Of a stretch of DNA of 27,765 bases, positions 8,443 to 18,591 are shown one piece after another. This DNA comes from Herminiimonas sp. (GTDB lineage: Bacteria > Pseudomonadota > Gammaproteobacteria > Burkholderiales > Burkholderiaceae). The notes beneath the pieces were generated by a model that saw only the letters and a program-made list of their open reading frames with translations, had not been told where the DNA came from and searched no databases. The stretch is from the NCBI GenBank assembly GCA_014377155.1, contig JACMQD010000323.1, forward strand, positions 1-27,765, written 5' to 3'. Position numbers and translations under genes: made by a program. Positions within the stretch are counted from its first letter, which is position 1; every line of letters starts with the position of its first letter.

Positions 8443-9003
8443 ATGACTATCGCTGACGTCAAGAAAAATACCGATCAACGCATGACTAAGTCGATTGAAA
8501 CGCTCAAGGCCGATCTGGGCAAGGTCCGTACCGGTCGGGCCCATGTCGGTATCCTCGACCATGTTCAGGTCGAATACTATGGCAGCCCGACGGCGCTGAC
8601 CCAAATCGCGAACGTGACGCTGATCGATGCACGTACCATCGGCGTGCAGCCGTGGGAAAAGAAGATGATCACGACCGTCGAAAAAGCGATTCGCGATGCC
8701 GACCTTGGACTTAATCCCTCGACCCAGGGAGACATGATCCGCGTTCCGACGCCGCCGTTGACCGAGGAACGTCGCAAGGAGATGGTCAAACTTGTCAAAA
8801 GCGAAGCGGAAGATGCGAAGATCGCGATCCGCAACATCCGCCGCGATGCCAACGAGGCGCTCAAGAAGCTGTTGAAGGACAAGGACTGTTCCGAAGACGA
8901 CGAGCGCCGCGCCCAGGACGACGTGCAGAAGCTTACCGATAAATTCGTTTCCGAAGTCGATAAGCTCGTTGCCGACAAAGAAAAAGAAGTGCTGACCGTT
9001 TAA
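8443..9003 (+). CDS. frr: Ribosome recycling factor
   Basis: 186 aa, the usual length of 185. RRF works with EF-G to split the post-termination ribosome. The N-terminus carries [26 protein letters not shown], followed by [50 protein letters not shown] and a long charged helix, all typical of the family. GGAGG (8430-8434) lies 8 bases before the ATG. It follows pyrH by 36 bases, in the widely conserved rpsB-tsf-pyrH-frr order. Confidence 0.98.
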   Translation: MTIADVKKNTDQRMTKSIETLKADLGKVRTGRAHVGILDHVQVEYYGSPTALTQIANVTLIDARTIGVQPWEKKMITTVEKAIRDADLGLNPSTQGDMIRVPTPPLTEERRKEMVKLVKSEAEDAKIAIRNIRRDANEALKKLLKDKDCSEDDERRAQDDVQKLTDKFVSEVDKLVADKEKEVLTV

Positions 9004-9040
9004 GTCCGATGTCCCATCACCTGCCAATGATTGCACCGTC

Positions 9041-9799
9041 ATGACCAATGTCAGTTCGACCCAGTCGGTACCGTACGCGCCGCCGGTACCACGCCATGTT
9101 GCCGTCATCATGGACGGCAACGGTCGCTGGGCAACCAAGCGGTTTCTGCCGCGGGTTGCCGGCCATGCCAAGGGTGTGGAAGCGGTACGCGGCATCATCG
9201 AAGCATGTGCCGGATGCGGCATCGAATATCTCACGCTATTTGCATTCAGTTCAGAAAACTGGCGCCGTCCAGCCGAGGAAGTATCGCTGCTGATGCGTCT
9301 GTTCATGACGGCGCTCGAACGCGAAGTATCCAAAATGCATGCCAACAGCATCCGACTGAAGGTCGTAGGGGACCTGACGCGTTTCGATGCCAAGCTACAA
9401 GCGATGATCGCCGAGGCCGAGCGCAAGACGGCACGTAATACGCGGTTGACGGTAACGATTTGCGCGAACTACGGTGGTCGTTGGGACATCATGCAGGCGG
9501 TTGGCAAGATGGTCGCCGAGCATCCTGGCGCAACCGCATTCACCGAAGAACAACTCGCACCCCACCTGGCGATGGCCTATGCGCCGGAGCCGGACCTCTT
9601 CATCCGCACCGGCGGCGAAGAGCGTGTTTCGAATTTCCTGTTATGGCAGCTCGCTTACACGGAATTCTATTTCACCGAAACGTATTGGCCGGATTTCGAC
9701 GCCGCGTCGCTGCGACTGGCCATCGACTCGTATCAGCAAAGGGAGCGCCGGTTCGGGCGCACCAGCGAACAGATTTCTACAAAGAAAATGGCATCCTGA
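9041..9799 (+). CDS. uppS: Undecaprenyl diphosphate synthase (cis-prenyltransferase)
   Basis: 252 aa. The enzyme condenses isopentenyl diphosphate onto farnesyl diphosphate to make the C55 lipid carrier for peptidoglycan and O-antigen synthesis. The catalytic MDGNGRW motif is at residues 24-30 (Asp25 in the phosphate-binding loop). It is followed by [25 protein letters not shown], the ANYGGRWDI segment and the C-terminal [23 protein letters not shown] signature. The Shine-Dalgarno is weak, and the N-terminal 17 residues before the conserved core vary in the family, so the exact start is less certain. The stop codon overlaps the cdsA start by one base (TGATG). Confidence 0.97.
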   Translation: MTNVSSTQSVPYAPPVPRHVAVIMDGNGRWATKRFLPRVAGHAKGVEAVRGIIEACAGCGIEYLTLFAFSSENWRRPAEEVSLLMRLFMTALEREVSKMHANSIRLKVVGDLTRFDAKLQAMIAEAERKTARNTRLTVTICANYGGRWDIMQAVGKMVAEHPGATAFTEEQLAPHLAMAYAPEPDLFIRTGGEERVSNFLLWQLAYTEFYFTETYWPDFDAASLRLAIDSYQQRERRFGRTSEQISTKKMAS

Positions 9800-10617
9800 T
9801 GTTGAGAACGCGGGTTATTACAGCCTTGATATTGCTGGCAGTGCTGCTGGCGCTTCTGTACTTCAATTCGTTTCCCGCCTTCGCTCTCGTCGCCGCTTTG
9901 TTTTTTGCTGCCGCTTCCTGGGAAAGCTTCAGATTGTTTCATGGCAAATTCCCGTTGGTCGGTGCCGCATTATGGACGGCGATTTTCGCCTGGATCGCGT
10001 TTCGTGGTGTTGACATAGACGTTCGCCTTATTTCGGCATTGTGCGTGGCAATTTGGTTATTGCGTTTGACGCCCTCGCTGGCGCTTGGCCTACCGTCTTT
10101 CGACGGATTCGCCAATCGCGTGCTGGGCGTTTTGTATGGCTTGGCTATTCTCGGCTGTTTCGTTGCGATTCTGGTCTTGTTCAAGCACTCTGCGTTATAC
10201 CTTTTTTCCGTAATGGCGATCGTTTGGATTGCCGATATCGGTGCTTATTTTTCGGGCAAAGCTTTTGGCAAGCGCAAACTGGCGCCTGCTATTTCACCGG
10301 GTAAATCATGGGAGGGCGCGATCGGCGGATGGATCGCGGTGCTCGCACTGACATTGGCGACAACATTGATTCCGGTTTTAAGCGATACGTTCGCGGTACG
10401 CGTGCAAGCGCGATGGGGCTGGTTGGTACTGGCCCTCGTGATGACACTCATGGTAGCAGCGAGTGTCGTCGGCGACCTTTTCGAATCACAGCTCAAGCGG
10501 CGCGCTGCGATGAAAGACAGCAGCAATCTGCTGCCCGGACATGGCGGTGTGCTGGATAGAATCGATGCATTGATCCCGACTCTCCCTCTCGCTGTGCTGA
10601 TTGACACCTGGATGTAG
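9799..10617 (+). CDS. cdsA: Phosphatidate cytidylyltransferase (CDP-diglyceride synthase)
   Basis: 272 aa from the ATG that overlaps the uppS stop by one base. This inner-membrane enzyme makes CDP-diacylglycerol from phosphatidic acid and CTP, the branch point of phospholipid synthesis. Several hydrophobic segments run through the protein (for example residues 4-42, 70-92, 107-127, 133-147, 170-190 and 200-222). The CdsA signature is complete at about 230-254, from SQLKRR through KDSSNLLPGHGG to VLDR. The frame is open further upstream inside uppS, but nothing there resembles CdsA. The uppS-cdsA-dxr-rseP-bamA order is conserved in proteobacteria. Confidence 0.97.
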   Translation: MLRTRVITALILLAVLLALLYFNSFPAFALVAALFFAAASWESFRLFHGKFPLVGAALWTAIFAWIAFRGVDIDVRLISALCVAIWLLRLTPSLALGLPSFDGFANRVLGVLYGLAILGCFVAILVLFKHSALYLFSVMAIVWIADIGAYFSGKAFGKRKLAPAISPGKSWEGAIGGWIAVLALTLATTLIPVLSDTFAVRVQARWGWLVLALVMTLMVAASVVGDLFESQLKRRAAMKDSSNLLPGHGGVLDRIDALIPTLPLAVLIDTWM

Positions 10618-10632
10618 CGCGGGGCACATGAC

Positions 10633-11805
10633 ATGCAAAGAATAACCATTCTCGGCTCTACCGGTTCCATCGGCGTATCGACCCTCGACGTGCTGGCACG
10701 GCACCCTGAACGATACGCGGTGTATGCATTGACAGCGCATTCCCGCATCGAGGAACTTGCGGGCCAGTGTGAAATGTTCCGGCCACAGGTTGCCGTGGTG
10801 GGTAGCGCCGATGGGGCGCAAAAACTGGCACGCATTCTTAAGCAAAAAAATCTTTCCATCGATGTTGCCTATGGTGCACAGGCGCTGTGCGACGTTGCCA
10901 GCGCCGCCGCTTGCGATGCTGTGATGGCCGCCATCGTCGGTGCCGCCGGCCTGAATCCGACATTGGCAGCCGCGCGCGCTGGCAAGAAGATTCTGCTCGC
11001 CAATAAAGAGGCGCTGGTCATGTCCGGCCAGCTATTCATGGACGCGGTTGAAGCCAGCGGCGCCGTACTCTTGCCGATCGATAGCGAGCACAATGCGATT
11101 TTCCAGTGTCTGCCGCAAAGTTACGACCGCGTTCCCGCGCATCACGGCATTGCGAAAATCTTGCTGACCGCATCCGGCGGCCCGTTTCTCAAGCGCGCAG
11201 TGGAAACCCTGGAACATGTCACCCCGGACGAGGCGGTTGCCCATCCGAACTGGGTGATGGGCCGTAAGATTTCGGTAGACTCGGCCACCATGATGAACAA
11301 AGGTCTGGAAGTCATCGAGGCGCATTGGTTGTTTGGCGCTTCGGCGCAACAGATCGAGGTGGTCATTCATCCGCAAAGCGTGATCCATTCGATGGTCGCC
11401 TATCACGATGGCTCCGTCCTGGCCCAGCTGGGCAACCCGGACATGCGCACGCCGATCGCGCATGCGCTGGCCTATCCCGATCGCATCGATTCCGGTGTGG
11501 CGCCACTTGACCTGACGGTGATTTCGAACCTGCAGTTCGAAAAGCCCGATATTGTGCGTTTTCCTTGCCTTAAGCTGGCATTCGATGCACTGGAGGCAGG
11601 AGGATCTGCACCTGCAATATTGAACGCCGCCAATGAAATTGCTGTCCAATCATTTTTAGACGGCAAAATCGGATTTCGGATGATCGATCGATTGATCGCA
11701 AGCGTGATGGAGTTGATCCCGCATGGTAGGGTAAGCGATATCGAATCCTTGTTGGAACAGGATCGCCTCGCGCGCAGCGCGGCGCTGGACATGGTCGTGT
11801 CATGA
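10633..11805 (+). CDS. dxr: 1-deoxy-D-xylulose 5-phosphate reductoisomerase
   Basis: 390 aa, normal length. It performs the committed step of the non-mevalonate (MEP) isoprenoid pathway: NADPH-dependent conversion of DXP to 2-C-methyl-D-erythritol 4-phosphate. The NADPH-binding GSTGSIG is at 8-14 and ANKEALV at 123-129. Asp150 and Glu152 in [11 protein letters not shown] are the metal ligands, and further conserved stretches include TASGGPF and [18 protein letters not shown]. The gene supplies the precursor that uppS, two genes upstream, polymerises. It starts 15 bases after cdsA and overlaps rseP by four bases (ATGA), so translation is probably coupled. Confidence 0.98.
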   Translation: MQRITILGSTGSIGVSTLDVLARHPERYAVYALTAHSRIEELAGQCEMFRPQVAVVGSADGAQKLARILKQKNLSIDVAYGAQALCDVASAAACDAVMAAIVGAAGLNPTLAAARAGKKILLANKEALVMSGQLFMDAVEASGAVLLPIDSEHNAIFQCLPQSYDRVPAHHGIAKILLTASGGPFLKRAVETLEHVTPDEAVAHPNWVMGRKISVDSATMMNKGLEVIEAHWLFGASAQQIEVVIHPQSVIHSMVAYHDGSVLAQLGNPDMRTPIAHALAYPDRIDSGVAPLDLTVISNLQFEKPDIVRFPCLKLAFDALEAGGSAPAILNAANEIAVQSFLDGKIGFRMIDRLIASVMELIPHGRVSDIESLLEQDRLARSAALDMVVS

Positions 11806-13160
11806 ACCTGATCCAGACAGTCCTCGCTTTTCTGGTTGTCATTGCGACGCTGATCGTGGTGCACGAATTGGGTCACTATCTGGTTGCGCGCTGGTGCGGC
11901 GTGAAGGTTCTCCGGTTTTCGGTAGGGATGGGCAAGGTTTTGTTTTCGCGTCGGTTTGGCCGTGACCAGACCGAATGGGTCGTGTCGATGCTGCCATTGG
12001 GCGGCTACGTCAAGATGCTCGATGCCCGCGAAGGCGATCTGGCCGGTGTTTCACCCACTGATCTGAAGCGCGAGTTTACCAGCCAGTCCGTATGGCGGCG
12101 CATCTCCATCGTCGCTGCCGGACCCATTGCCAATTTCCTGCTGGCGATTGCCGTATTTGCCGGACTCTACATGCATGGCATCCCCGAGCCGGTGCCGAAA
12201 TTACGCGCTGTGCCGGTGCAATCGCCAGCCGGCCAGGCCGGACTCAGGGGTGGCGAACTGATTACTGGGGTCGATGGCGAGTCGATTCAAATCTGGTCCG
12301 ACTTGCGGTGGAAGCTGATCAAGGCGGCCATCGAAAAACGCCCCGCGACGATCCAGGTTCGCGACGCTTCGGGTGGCTCGACACGCACCGTGACACTGGC
12401 GATGGACAGCATAGGTGCGGCCGACCTGGAGACCGACTTCGTCAAGAAGCTCGGGATCGAACTGGCCCGGCGGGCGCCTGTGCTCGGAAAGCTCGTTCCC
12501 GAGGGGCCAGGAATGCGCGCCGGATTGCAGGAAGGCGACCGTATCCTGGCCATCGACGGCGTACCAATGCTTGATGGGCAGGCGTTCGTGGACCGCGTGC
12601 GAACCGCTGCAGGACAGTCGCTGAAGATGAACGGACTGCGCAACGGCATGCCGTTCGATGTCGTGGTAGTGCCTGAAAAATTCGAGCAGGGTGGCCAAAC
12701 GATCGGGCGCATACAGGTGGACATGTCGGCCAGCATGACGCCTGAAATGATCGTCGCCAGCGATGCGCCTCTGACTGCGGTCACGCGGGCGGTGCGAAAG
12801 ACATGGGATACGTCGGTAATGACCATCCGCATGGTCGGTAAAATGCTGATCGGCGAAGCGTCGATCAAGAACATCACCGGGCCCATTACCATCGCCGATT
12901 ATGCAGGGCAGACGGCGCGCCTCGGCCTGATCAGTTACCTGAGTTTCATCGCCTTCATCAGCATCAGTTTAGGCGTCATGAACCTGCTACCCATTCCGGT
13001 GTTAGACGGTGGTCTTTTGCTGTATTATTCGCTGGAAGTTTTGACCGGGCGGCCGGTTTCCCAGCGGGTCGGCGAAATTGCCCAACGCGCCGGTTTGGGT
13101 GTCCTCATGATGTTGATGTTCGTCGCGGTATTCAACGACATCGTCCGGCTCATGTCTTGA
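11802..13160 (+). CDS. rseP: RseP-type site-2 metalloprotease (M50 family)
   Basis: 452 aa, like Escherichia coli RseP (450). This inner-membrane zinc protease cuts anti-sigma factors such as RseA in their membrane segment during envelope stress, and clears leftover signal peptides. The zinc motif HELGH is at residues 21-25 in the first membrane helix, and the second zinc ligand lies in the C-terminal LDG motif (401-403, PIPVLDGG). Two periplasmic PDZ domains lie at about 128-200 and 222-300, each with the AGL...GD/GE..I..VDG/IDG pattern. The gene directly precedes bamA, the assembly machine whose failure triggers this pathway. Confidence 0.97.
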   Translation: MNLIQTVLAFLVVIATLIVVHELGHYLVARWCGVKVLRFSVGMGKVLFSRRFGRDQTEWVVSMLPLGGYVKMLDAREGDLAGVSPTDLKREFTSQSVWRRISIVAAGPIANFLLAIAVFAGLYMHGIPEPVPKLRAVPVQSPAGQAGLRGGELITGVDGESIQIWSDLRWKLIKAAIEKRPATIQVRDASGGSTRTVTLAMDSIGAADLETDFVKKLGIELARRAPVLGKLVPEGPGMRAGLQEGDRILAIDGVPMLDGQAFVDRVRTAAGQSLKMNGLRNGMPFDVVVVPEKFEQGGQTIGRIQVDMSASMTPEMIVASDAPLTAVTRAVRKTWDTSVMTIRMVGKMLIGEASIKNITGPITIADYAGQTARLGLISYLSFIAFISISLGVMNLLPIPVLDGGLLLYYSLEVLTGRPVSQRVGEIAQRAGLGVLMMLMFVAVFNDIVRLMS

Positions 13161-13169
13161 TGTGTCGAT

Positions 13170-13185
13170 CTTGTCCAAGGACAAG
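13170..13185. repeat. Short inverted repeat in the rseP-bamA gap
   Basis: CTTGTCC (13170-13176) and GGACAAG (13179-13185) are exact reverse complements separated by AA, in the 58-base gap upstream of bamA. Such a compact palindrome fits a dimeric regulator site better than a stable RNA hairpin. A TTGTCC within it could be a weak -35, with AAGAAT at 13194-13199 as a weak -10. Function is unproven. Confidence 0.4.
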
Positions 13186-13218
13186 TGCCTTCCAAGAATA
13201 TTAAATAATCGATAGCCA

Positions 13219-15558
13219 ATGAAATTATATTCCGAGCGTTTCCTTCTTTCCGCTTTTCCACGTCGCCTGATTGCCATCGCCGCATTTGCCGTCGTTTCAG
13301 GGCATGCGTTGGCAGTCGATCCGTTTACGGTCAAGGATATTCGCGTCGAGGGAATCCAGCGCATGGAAGCCGGTACCGTTTTCAGCTATTTACCCGTTCG
13401 GGTCGGCGAAACGTTCACTGACGAAAAAGGCTCGGCAGCGATCAAGGCTTTGTACGCTACCGGTTTCTTCAAGGATGTGCGCATCGAAATTGAAGGCGAC
13501 GTGCTGGTGGTGATGGTCGAGGAGCGGCCAGCGATTGCCGGCGTCGATTTCACCGGTTCCAAGGAATTCGAAAAAGACCAGCTGACCAAGGCGATGAAGG
13601 ATGTCGGACTGAGCGAATCACGCATCTACGACAAATCCCTGGTCGACCGCGCCGAACAGGAACTCAAGCGGCAATATCTGTCGCGCGGCTTGTATGGTGT
13701 CCAGATCACCACCACGGCCACGCCGATCGAACGAAACCGGGTCAAGATCACGTTTGCGGTCGACGAAGGCGAAGTCTCGCGCATTCGCGAAATCGAGATT
13801 GTCGGCAACAAGGCGTTCAGTGACAAGGAACTGCGAAGCCAGATCGCGCTATCGACGCCAGGTTGGTTCAGCTGGTACACCAAAGCCGATCAGTATTCGA
13901 AACAAAAACTGACAGGCGATATTGAAACGCTGAAATCCTATTATCTCAATCGCGGTTATCTTGAAATGCAGATCGAGTCGACGCAGGTCTCGATCACGCC
14001 CGACAAAAAAGATATCTACATCACGATCAACATTAGCGAAGGTGCCAAGTTCAATGTTGCCAACGTCAAGATAGAGGGTGAGACTTTCGGACGCGAAGAC
14101 GAGTTGCTGGCCCTGGTAACCCTGAAAAAAGGGGATGTCTACTCTGGCGAAAAACTCGCCGACACGGTCAAGAAAATTTCGGAACGCCTTGGTAATTTCG
14201 GCTACGCATTTGCGAATGTCAATGCCAATCCGGAACTCAACCGTGACAAGAGCGAAGTGGCCTTCACGATCCTGATCGATCCGGGCAAACGTGTGTATGT
14301 TCGCCGGATCAACATGTCCGGTAACACCAAAACGCGGGATGAAGTAATCCGTCGCGAATTCCGTCAGTTCGAAAATTCCTGGTATGACGGCGAGAAGATC
14401 AAGATGTCGCGCGACCGCGTCGACCGCCTTGGCTACTTCAATAGTGTCACGATCGAGACACCGGAGGTGCAGGGCACAACCGATCAGGTCGACGTCAACA
14501 TGACCGTGACGGAAAAACCGACTGGCAACATCTTGCTTGGTGCAGGATTTTCGAGTACGGACAAGTTGACCTTATCCGGTTCGATTCAACAGACCAATGC
14601 CTTCGGCAGCGGTGATACGGTCGGCATCAATGTCGACACCAGCAGTCGCAACCGCACCATCGCGCTGTCGCACACCAATCCGTACTTTACCGATGACGGC
14701 GTCAGTCGAAGTTTTGAAGTCTTTTCACGCACGACGCGGCCGCCACAAATTAACGCTGGCGATTACCGCGTCAAGACGCTGGGCGGCAACATGCGTTTCG
14801 GTGTGCCGTTTTCGGAATTGGATACGGTGTTTTTTGGCGCCGGCATCGAACGTACCACCGTCGACACTTACCGCGGTATTCCGGGCATTATCGACAGTCC
14901 TCAACTCTATTTCGATTACGTACGCAGCTTTGGTGACGGCATCAGCGCTACTACCACGAGCCTGCCGCTGACTGTCGCTTGGCAACGGGATAGCCGCGAC
15001 AGCGCGCTGACGCCTTCGACTGGACGTTATCAGCGACTTAATTTCGAAATATCACCGGCTGGCGACCAGCGCTATTACCGCGCAATTTATCAGCATCAGT
15101 ATTTCCGGCCGCTGTTCAGTGGCATCGTGCTTGCGCTTAACGGCGAGCTTGATTATGGCAAGGGCATGAGCGGCAAGCCTTATCCGGTATTCAAGAACTT
15201 TTATGCCGGTGGCATCGGCTCCGTGCGCGGCTATCAGGGCTCGTCTCTGGGTCCGAAGGCGACCAACGGTGACCCGCTTGGTGGTACATCGCGGATCATC
15301 GCGAATGCCGAGTTGCAACTGCCGTTCCCCGGATCGGGGGCTGACCGCAGCCTGCGTTGGTTCACGTTCTTCGATGCCGGCAATGTCTATGCAGAAAACG
15401 CCAAAGTCGATCTGGCCGACTTGCGCTATTCGGCGGGTCTTGGCATTAGCTGGATTTCTCCGATCGGACCACTGAAGCTCAGCTTCGGCAAGGCCTTGAA
15501 CGAGAAAGTCGGCGACCGTCCGCAAAAATTCCAGTTCCAGTTGGGTACCGGTTTCTAA
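13219..15558 (+). CDS. bamA: Outer membrane protein assembly factor BamA (Omp85)
   Basis: 779 aa. BamA is the central pore of the machine that inserts beta-barrel proteins into the outer membrane. A signal peptide covers residues 1-32 (hydrophobic LIAIAAFAVVSG, likely cleavage after ALA). Five POTRA domains run from about 36 to 435, each rich in G-E-x-F-x-x-x-x and x-x-GYF/GFF repeats. The C-terminal barrel spans about 440-779, includes the conserved lid-lock VRGY (669-672) and ends with the phenylalanine typical of outer-membrane barrels. The ATG at 13219 has only a weak Shine-Dalgarno, but the signal peptide confirms the start region. It lies between rseP and skp as in most beta- and gammaproteobacteria. 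Confidence 0.97.
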   Translation: MKLYSERFLLSAFPRRLIAIAAFAVVSGHALAVDPFTVKDIRVEGIQRMEAGTVFSYLPVRVGETFTDEKGSAAIKALYATGFFKDVRIEIEGDVLVVMVEERPAIAGVDFTGSKEFEKDQLTKAMKDVGLSESRIYDKSLVDRAEQELKRQYLSRGLYGVQITTTATPIERNRVKITFAVDEGEVSRIREIEIVGNKAFSDKELRSQIALSTPGWFSWYTKADQYSKQKLTGDIETLKSYYLNRGYLEMQIESTQVSITPDKKDIYITINISEGAKFNVANVKIEGETFGREDELLALVTLKKGDVYSGEKLADTVKKISERLGNFGYAFANVNANPELNRDKSEVAFTILIDPGKRVYVRRINMSGNTKTRDEVIRREFRQFENSWYDGEKIKMSRDRVDRLGYFNSVTIETPEVQGTTDQVDVNMTVTEKPTGNILLGAGFSSTDKLTLSGSIQQTNAFGSGDTVGINVDTSSRNRTIALSHTNPYFTDDGVSRSFEVFSRTTRPPQINAGDYRVKTLGGNMRFGVPFSELDTVFFGAGIERTTVDTYRGIPGIIDSPQLYFDYVRSFGDGISATTTSLPLTVAWQRDSRDSALTPSTGRYQRLNFEISPAGDQRYYRAIYQHQYFRPLFSGIVLALNGELDYGKGMSGKPYPVFKNFYAGGIGSVRGYQGSSLGPKATNGDPLGGTSRIIANAELQLPFPGSGADRSLRWFTFFDAGNVYAENAKVDLADLRYSAGLGISWISPIGPLKLSFGKALNEKVGDRPQKFQFQLGTGF

Positions 15559-15613
15559 ATACGGGAACGTGATAGCACCCCTGTCAGTTTTATTTGAATG
15601 TCGGAGAACGACC

Positions 15614-16132
15614 GTGAAGTATTTAAACAAAACATCCATCCTGCTCAAGCATGCAGTCGCCGGCATCGTTGCCGTGCTCGCCGTGGCGGGCGCCGGTGCG
15701 CAGGAAATTAAAATTGGCTTTGTCAGCACCGAGCGCATCTTCCGCGAAGCGGCGCCGGCCAAGGCTGCACAAGTGAAAATCGAACAGGAATTTTCCAAGC
15801 GTGAAAAAGACTTGCAGGAAATCGCCGCGCGCATCAAGACCATGTCCGATAAGCTCGACAAGGATGCGGCAGTGTTGTCCGAGTCCGACCGCGCCAAGCG
15901 TCAGCGCGACCTGACCGATCTCGATAAGGATTTCCAGCGCAAGCAGCGTGAGTTCCGAGAGGACTTGAATCAGCGTCGCAATGAAGAACTGGCGATCGTC
16001 CTCGAGCGCACCAACAAGGTCATCAAGCAGATTGCCGAAGCCGAGAAATACGATATCGTGTTCCAGGAGGCGGTGCATATAAGCCCCCGCATCGACATCA
16101 CCGAAAAAGTTTTAAAGGCGCTGAACAAGTAG
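15614..16132 (+). CDS. skp: Periplasmic chaperone Skp/OmpH
   Basis: 172 aa from a GTG start. Skp holds unfolded outer-membrane proteins in the periplasm and hands them to BamA, encoded directly upstream. A signal peptide of about 30 residues (hydrophobic AVAGIVAVLAVAGAGA, cleavage near GAQ) is followed by the IKIGFVSTERIF strand and a long, highly charged coiled coil (about 55-140), then DIVFQEAVHISPRIDITEKVLKAL. The GTG at 15614 is chosen because GGAG sits 7 bases before it and the signal peptide then starts with VKYLNK. A longer frame from 15569 would put 15 uncharacteristic residues in front of the signal peptide. Confidence 0.93.
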   Translation: MKYLNKTSILLKHAVAGIVAVLAVAGAGAQEIKIGFVSTERIFREAAPAKAAQVKIEQEFSKREKDLQEIAARIKTMSDKLDKDAAVLSESDRAKRQRDLTDLDKDFQRKQREFREDLNQRRNEELAIVLERTNKVIKQIAEAEKYDIVFQEAVHISPRIDITEKVLKALNK

Positions 16133-16272
16133 GTATCGGTGTTTAAGCAGCACGGCGGCGACCGCGACGGTATTTACGGATTGCCGCAACGCCCGCAACG
16201 CTGGATATGCAGGGACAGCGATCGACGCGCTCGATATTCGGCGCCATAAAGTCTATAAGCAATAAGGCCATC

Positions 16273-17349
16273 ATGAGCAATCGGCTGGATGATTTGGTCG
16301 CACGTCTGGGTGGCCGACTGAAGGGCGACGGTGCCATCGAAGTTACCGGCATCGCGCCACTCGACGTCGCAAGCTCGTCCGATATTTCCTTTCTTTCCAA
16401 TCCGAAATTGCGTGCCACGGCAGCACGCACCCAAGCTGCGGCCTTGATTCTGTCAGCTGCCGACGATGCATTGGTGCCGGCAAGTTTTCATGGCGCGCGC
16501 ATTGTCGCCGACAATCCGTATGCCTATTTTGCGCGGGTGTCACAACTTTTTCAGGTCCAAGGGGCTACGGTCGTGCCGCCTGGTATCCACCCGACCGCCT
16601 GGATCGATCCTGGGGCGAAGGTCTCGCCGCTGGCGATCATCGGCCCGCATGTTACGATCGAAGAGGGCGTTGTAATCGGTGACCATGCCCGCATCGACGC
16701 TGGCTGCTTTATCGGGCAGGGCGCGCAGGTCGGCGCCGCCAGTCGTTTCCATGCGCGGGTGACGTTTCATTCCCGCTGCGTGATCGGCGAACGTGGCATT
16801 GTTCACTCCGGTGCGGTGATCGGCTCGGACGGTTTCGGCTTCGCCAACGAGGCCGGCGCATGGATCAAGATTGCGCAAACCGGTCGCGTAATGATCGGCA
16901 ATGATGTCGAGATCGGCGCCAACACCACGATCGACCGCGGTGCACTGGCCGACACAGTGATCGAAGATGGCGTCAAGCTCGATAACCAAATCCAGATCGG
17001 TCACAACTGTCAGATCGGAGCGCATACGGCGATGGCGGGATGTGTCGGCGTAGCGGGCAGCGCGATCATCGGTAAATATTGCACGTTCGGTGGCGCCGCC
17101 ATGGTACTGGGTCACTTGACCATTGCTGACCGTGTCCATGTTTCCTCCGGCAGTCTGGTGTCGCGCTCGATTGCGGAGCCGGGGCAGTACACCGGCTTTT
17201 ATCCGCTGGCAAAAAATGCAGATTGGGAAAAATCTGCAGTGATCGTGCGCAATCTCACTGCAATGCGTGAGAAAATCCGCGAGCTGGAAAAAACAATCAA
17301 ATCGTTCACTGAAGAAAATAATGAACAGTCTCGACATAAACCAGATTAA
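16273..17349 (+). CDS. lpxD: UDP-3-O-(3-hydroxyacyl)glucosamine N-acyltransferase
   Basis: 358 aa. LpxD catalyses the third step of lipid A synthesis, adding a second hydroxyacyl chain from acyl carrier protein. An N-terminal uridine-binding domain (about 1-100, with [11 protein letters not shown]) is followed by a left-handed beta helix of hexapeptide repeats from about 108 to 320. The catalytic histidine of the IGHN motif is His244. A C-terminal helix ([15 protein letters not shown]) ends the protein. ATG 16273 ([14 protein letters not shown]) is preferred over an open upstream extension of 22 residues. The 3' end overlaps fabZ by 29 bases. The 140-base gap from skp shows no clear promoter or terminator. 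Confidence 0.96.
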   Translation: MSNRLDDLVARLGGRLKGDGAIEVTGIAPLDVASSSDISFLSNPKLRATAARTQAAALILSAADDALVPASFHGARIVADNPYAYFARVSQLFQVQGATVVPPGIHPTAWIDPGAKVSPLAIIGPHVTIEEGVVIGDHARIDAGCFIGQGAQVGAASRFHARVTFHSRCVIGERGIVHSGAVIGSDGFGFANEAGAWIKIAQTGRVMIGNDVEIGANTTIDRGALADTVIEDGVKLDNQIQIGHNCQIGAHTAMAGCVGVAGSAIIGKYCTFGGAAMVLGHLTIADRVHVSSGSLVSRSIAEPGQYTGFYPLAKNADWEKSAVIVRNLTAMREKIRELEKTIKSFTEENNEQSRHKPD

Positions 17350-17791
17350 GCAATATCTCCCGCACCGCTATCCGATGCTGCTCGTTGATCGCGTACTCAC
17401 CTGGGAATCCGGTAAAACTATTACTGCCATCAAGAATGTCACTGCCAACGAAGAATTTTTCAATGGCCATTTTCCGCACAAGCCCGTCATGCCGGGCGTA
17501 TTGATGATCGAAGCGCTGGCGCAGACTGCGGCCTTGCTGTCGTTTTTAACGATGGGTCAGAAACCCGATGAGAACAGTGTTGTCTATTTCATCGGTATCG
17601 ACGGCGCGCGTTTCAAGCGGCCGGTCGAGCCAGGCGATCAGCTCAAAATGGACATCGAGATCATCCGCTCCAAGCGCGGTATCTGGCAGTACAAGGCCAG
17701 GGGCACGGTGGACGGCAATCTCGCGGTGGAAGCGGAATTGATGTGCACCATGCGCAGTGCCACAGACGCCAGCCAGCCAGCGGGGAAGTAA
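17321..17791 (+). CDS. fabZ: 3-hydroxyacyl-[acyl-carrier-protein] dehydratase FabZ
   Basis: 156 aa. FabZ dehydrates 3-hydroxyacyl-ACP in fatty acid elongation, so it competes with LpxA and LpxD for the same hydroxyacyl-ACP pool; its place between these genes links both fluxes. The hot-dog fold motifs are clear: [13 protein letters not shown] (13-25), and [21 protein letters not shown] (48-68) with catalytic His50 and Glu64. The ATG at 17321 ([18 protein letters not shown]) matches family N-termini and lies inside the end of lpxD. An open 18-residue upstream extension is the lpxD sequence in another frame. The stop codon overlaps the lpxA start by one base. Confidence 0.97.
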   Translation: MNSLDINQIKQYLPHRYPMLLVDRVLTWESGKTITAIKNVTANEEFFNGHFPHKPVMPGVLMIEALAQTAALLSFLTMGQKPDENSVVYFIGIDGARFKRPVEPGDQLKMDIEIIRSKRGIWQYKARGTVDGNLAVEAELMCTMRSATDASQPAGK

Positions 17792-18591
17792 TGACCCGCA
17801 TCCATCCCACCGCGATTGTCGACGCCGGTGCGGTGCTGGGCGCGGCTGTCGAAGTCGGGGCCTATTCGGTCATCGGCCCAAATGTGGTCATTGGCGCCGG
17901 ATCAAAGATCGGGCCGCACGTGGTCATTCAGGGGCGTACCACGATCGGCGCGGACAATACGATTTTCCAGTTTTCGTCGATCGGCGGCGCGCCCCAGGAC
18001 AAGAAATACGCAGGCGAACCCACGCGCCTCGAAATAGGTGACCGCAATTTGATCCGCGAATTTTGCACCTTCAATCTTGGCACCGTTCATGGTACCGGCG
18101 TGACGCGACTGGGCAACGATAACTGGATCATGGCCTATGTCCATCTGGCCCATGATTGTCAGGTCGGCGACAACACGATCTTTGCCAACAATGCGCAGTT
18201 GGCTGGCCATGTGGAAATCGGCGATTGGGCAATTCTCGGGGGTTTCGCCAACGTCCACCAATTCTGCAAGATCGGCGCCCATGCAATGGTCGGCATGAGC
18301 ACCAGCCTGACTCAGGACGTGCCGCCTTTCGTACTACTCAATGGCAACCCGGCGGCGGCGCACGGCGTTAATATCGAGGGTTTGAAGCGGCGTGGCTTTA
18401 CGCGGGCGCAGATCGGCCATATTCGTCATGCCTACAAGCTGATCTACAAATCGGGCCTGACGCTGGAAGAAGCCAAGTCGGCAATGGCTGCGGAAATTGC
18501 TGGTGCGACCGATGACATAGCCGATGACACAGCGCCTCTGCAAGCCATACTCGATTTCCTTGCAAAATCCACGCGTGGCATCGTCCGCTGA
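17791..18591 (+). CDS. lpxA: UDP-N-acetylglucosamine O-acyltransferase
   Basis: 266 aa (Escherichia coli 262). LpxA performs the first step of lipid A synthesis, transferring a hydroxyacyl chain to UDP-GlcNAc. The N-terminal two thirds is a left-handed beta helix built of hexapeptide repeats beginning [14 protein letters not shown], and the C-terminal third is helical. The catalytic histidine of the AHDC motif is His121; the second conserved histidine is three residues before. [15 protein letters not shown] and [20 protein letters not shown] are family-typical. Start ATG 17791 shares one base with the fabZ stop (TAATG). It overlaps the 5' end of lpxB. Confidence 0.97.
   Translation: MTRIHPTAIVDAGAVLGAAVEVGAYSVIGPNVVIGAGSKIGPHVVIQGRTTIGADNTIFQFSSIGGAPQDKKYAGEPTRLEIGDRNLIREFCTFNLGTVHGTGVTRLGNDNWIMAYVHLAHDCQVGDNTIFANNAQLAGHVEIGDWAILGGFANVHQFCKIGAHAMVGMSTSLTQDVPPFVLLNGNPAAAHGVNIEGLKRRGFTRAQIGHIRHAYKLIYKSGLTLEEAKSAMAAEIAGATDDIADDTAPLQAILDFLAKSTRGIVR

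Noticed and set aside
8425..9426. 333-codon minus-strand frame across frr and uppS
   Set aside because: Both genes on the plus strand are certain; the antisense product has no coherent domain and no credible start signal.
16139..16249. Short GTG frame between skp and lpxD
   Set aside because: The product is Arg/Gly-rich without a recognisable pattern, and a weak TATAAG hexamer nearby has no -35 partner; no support for a gene or promoter.
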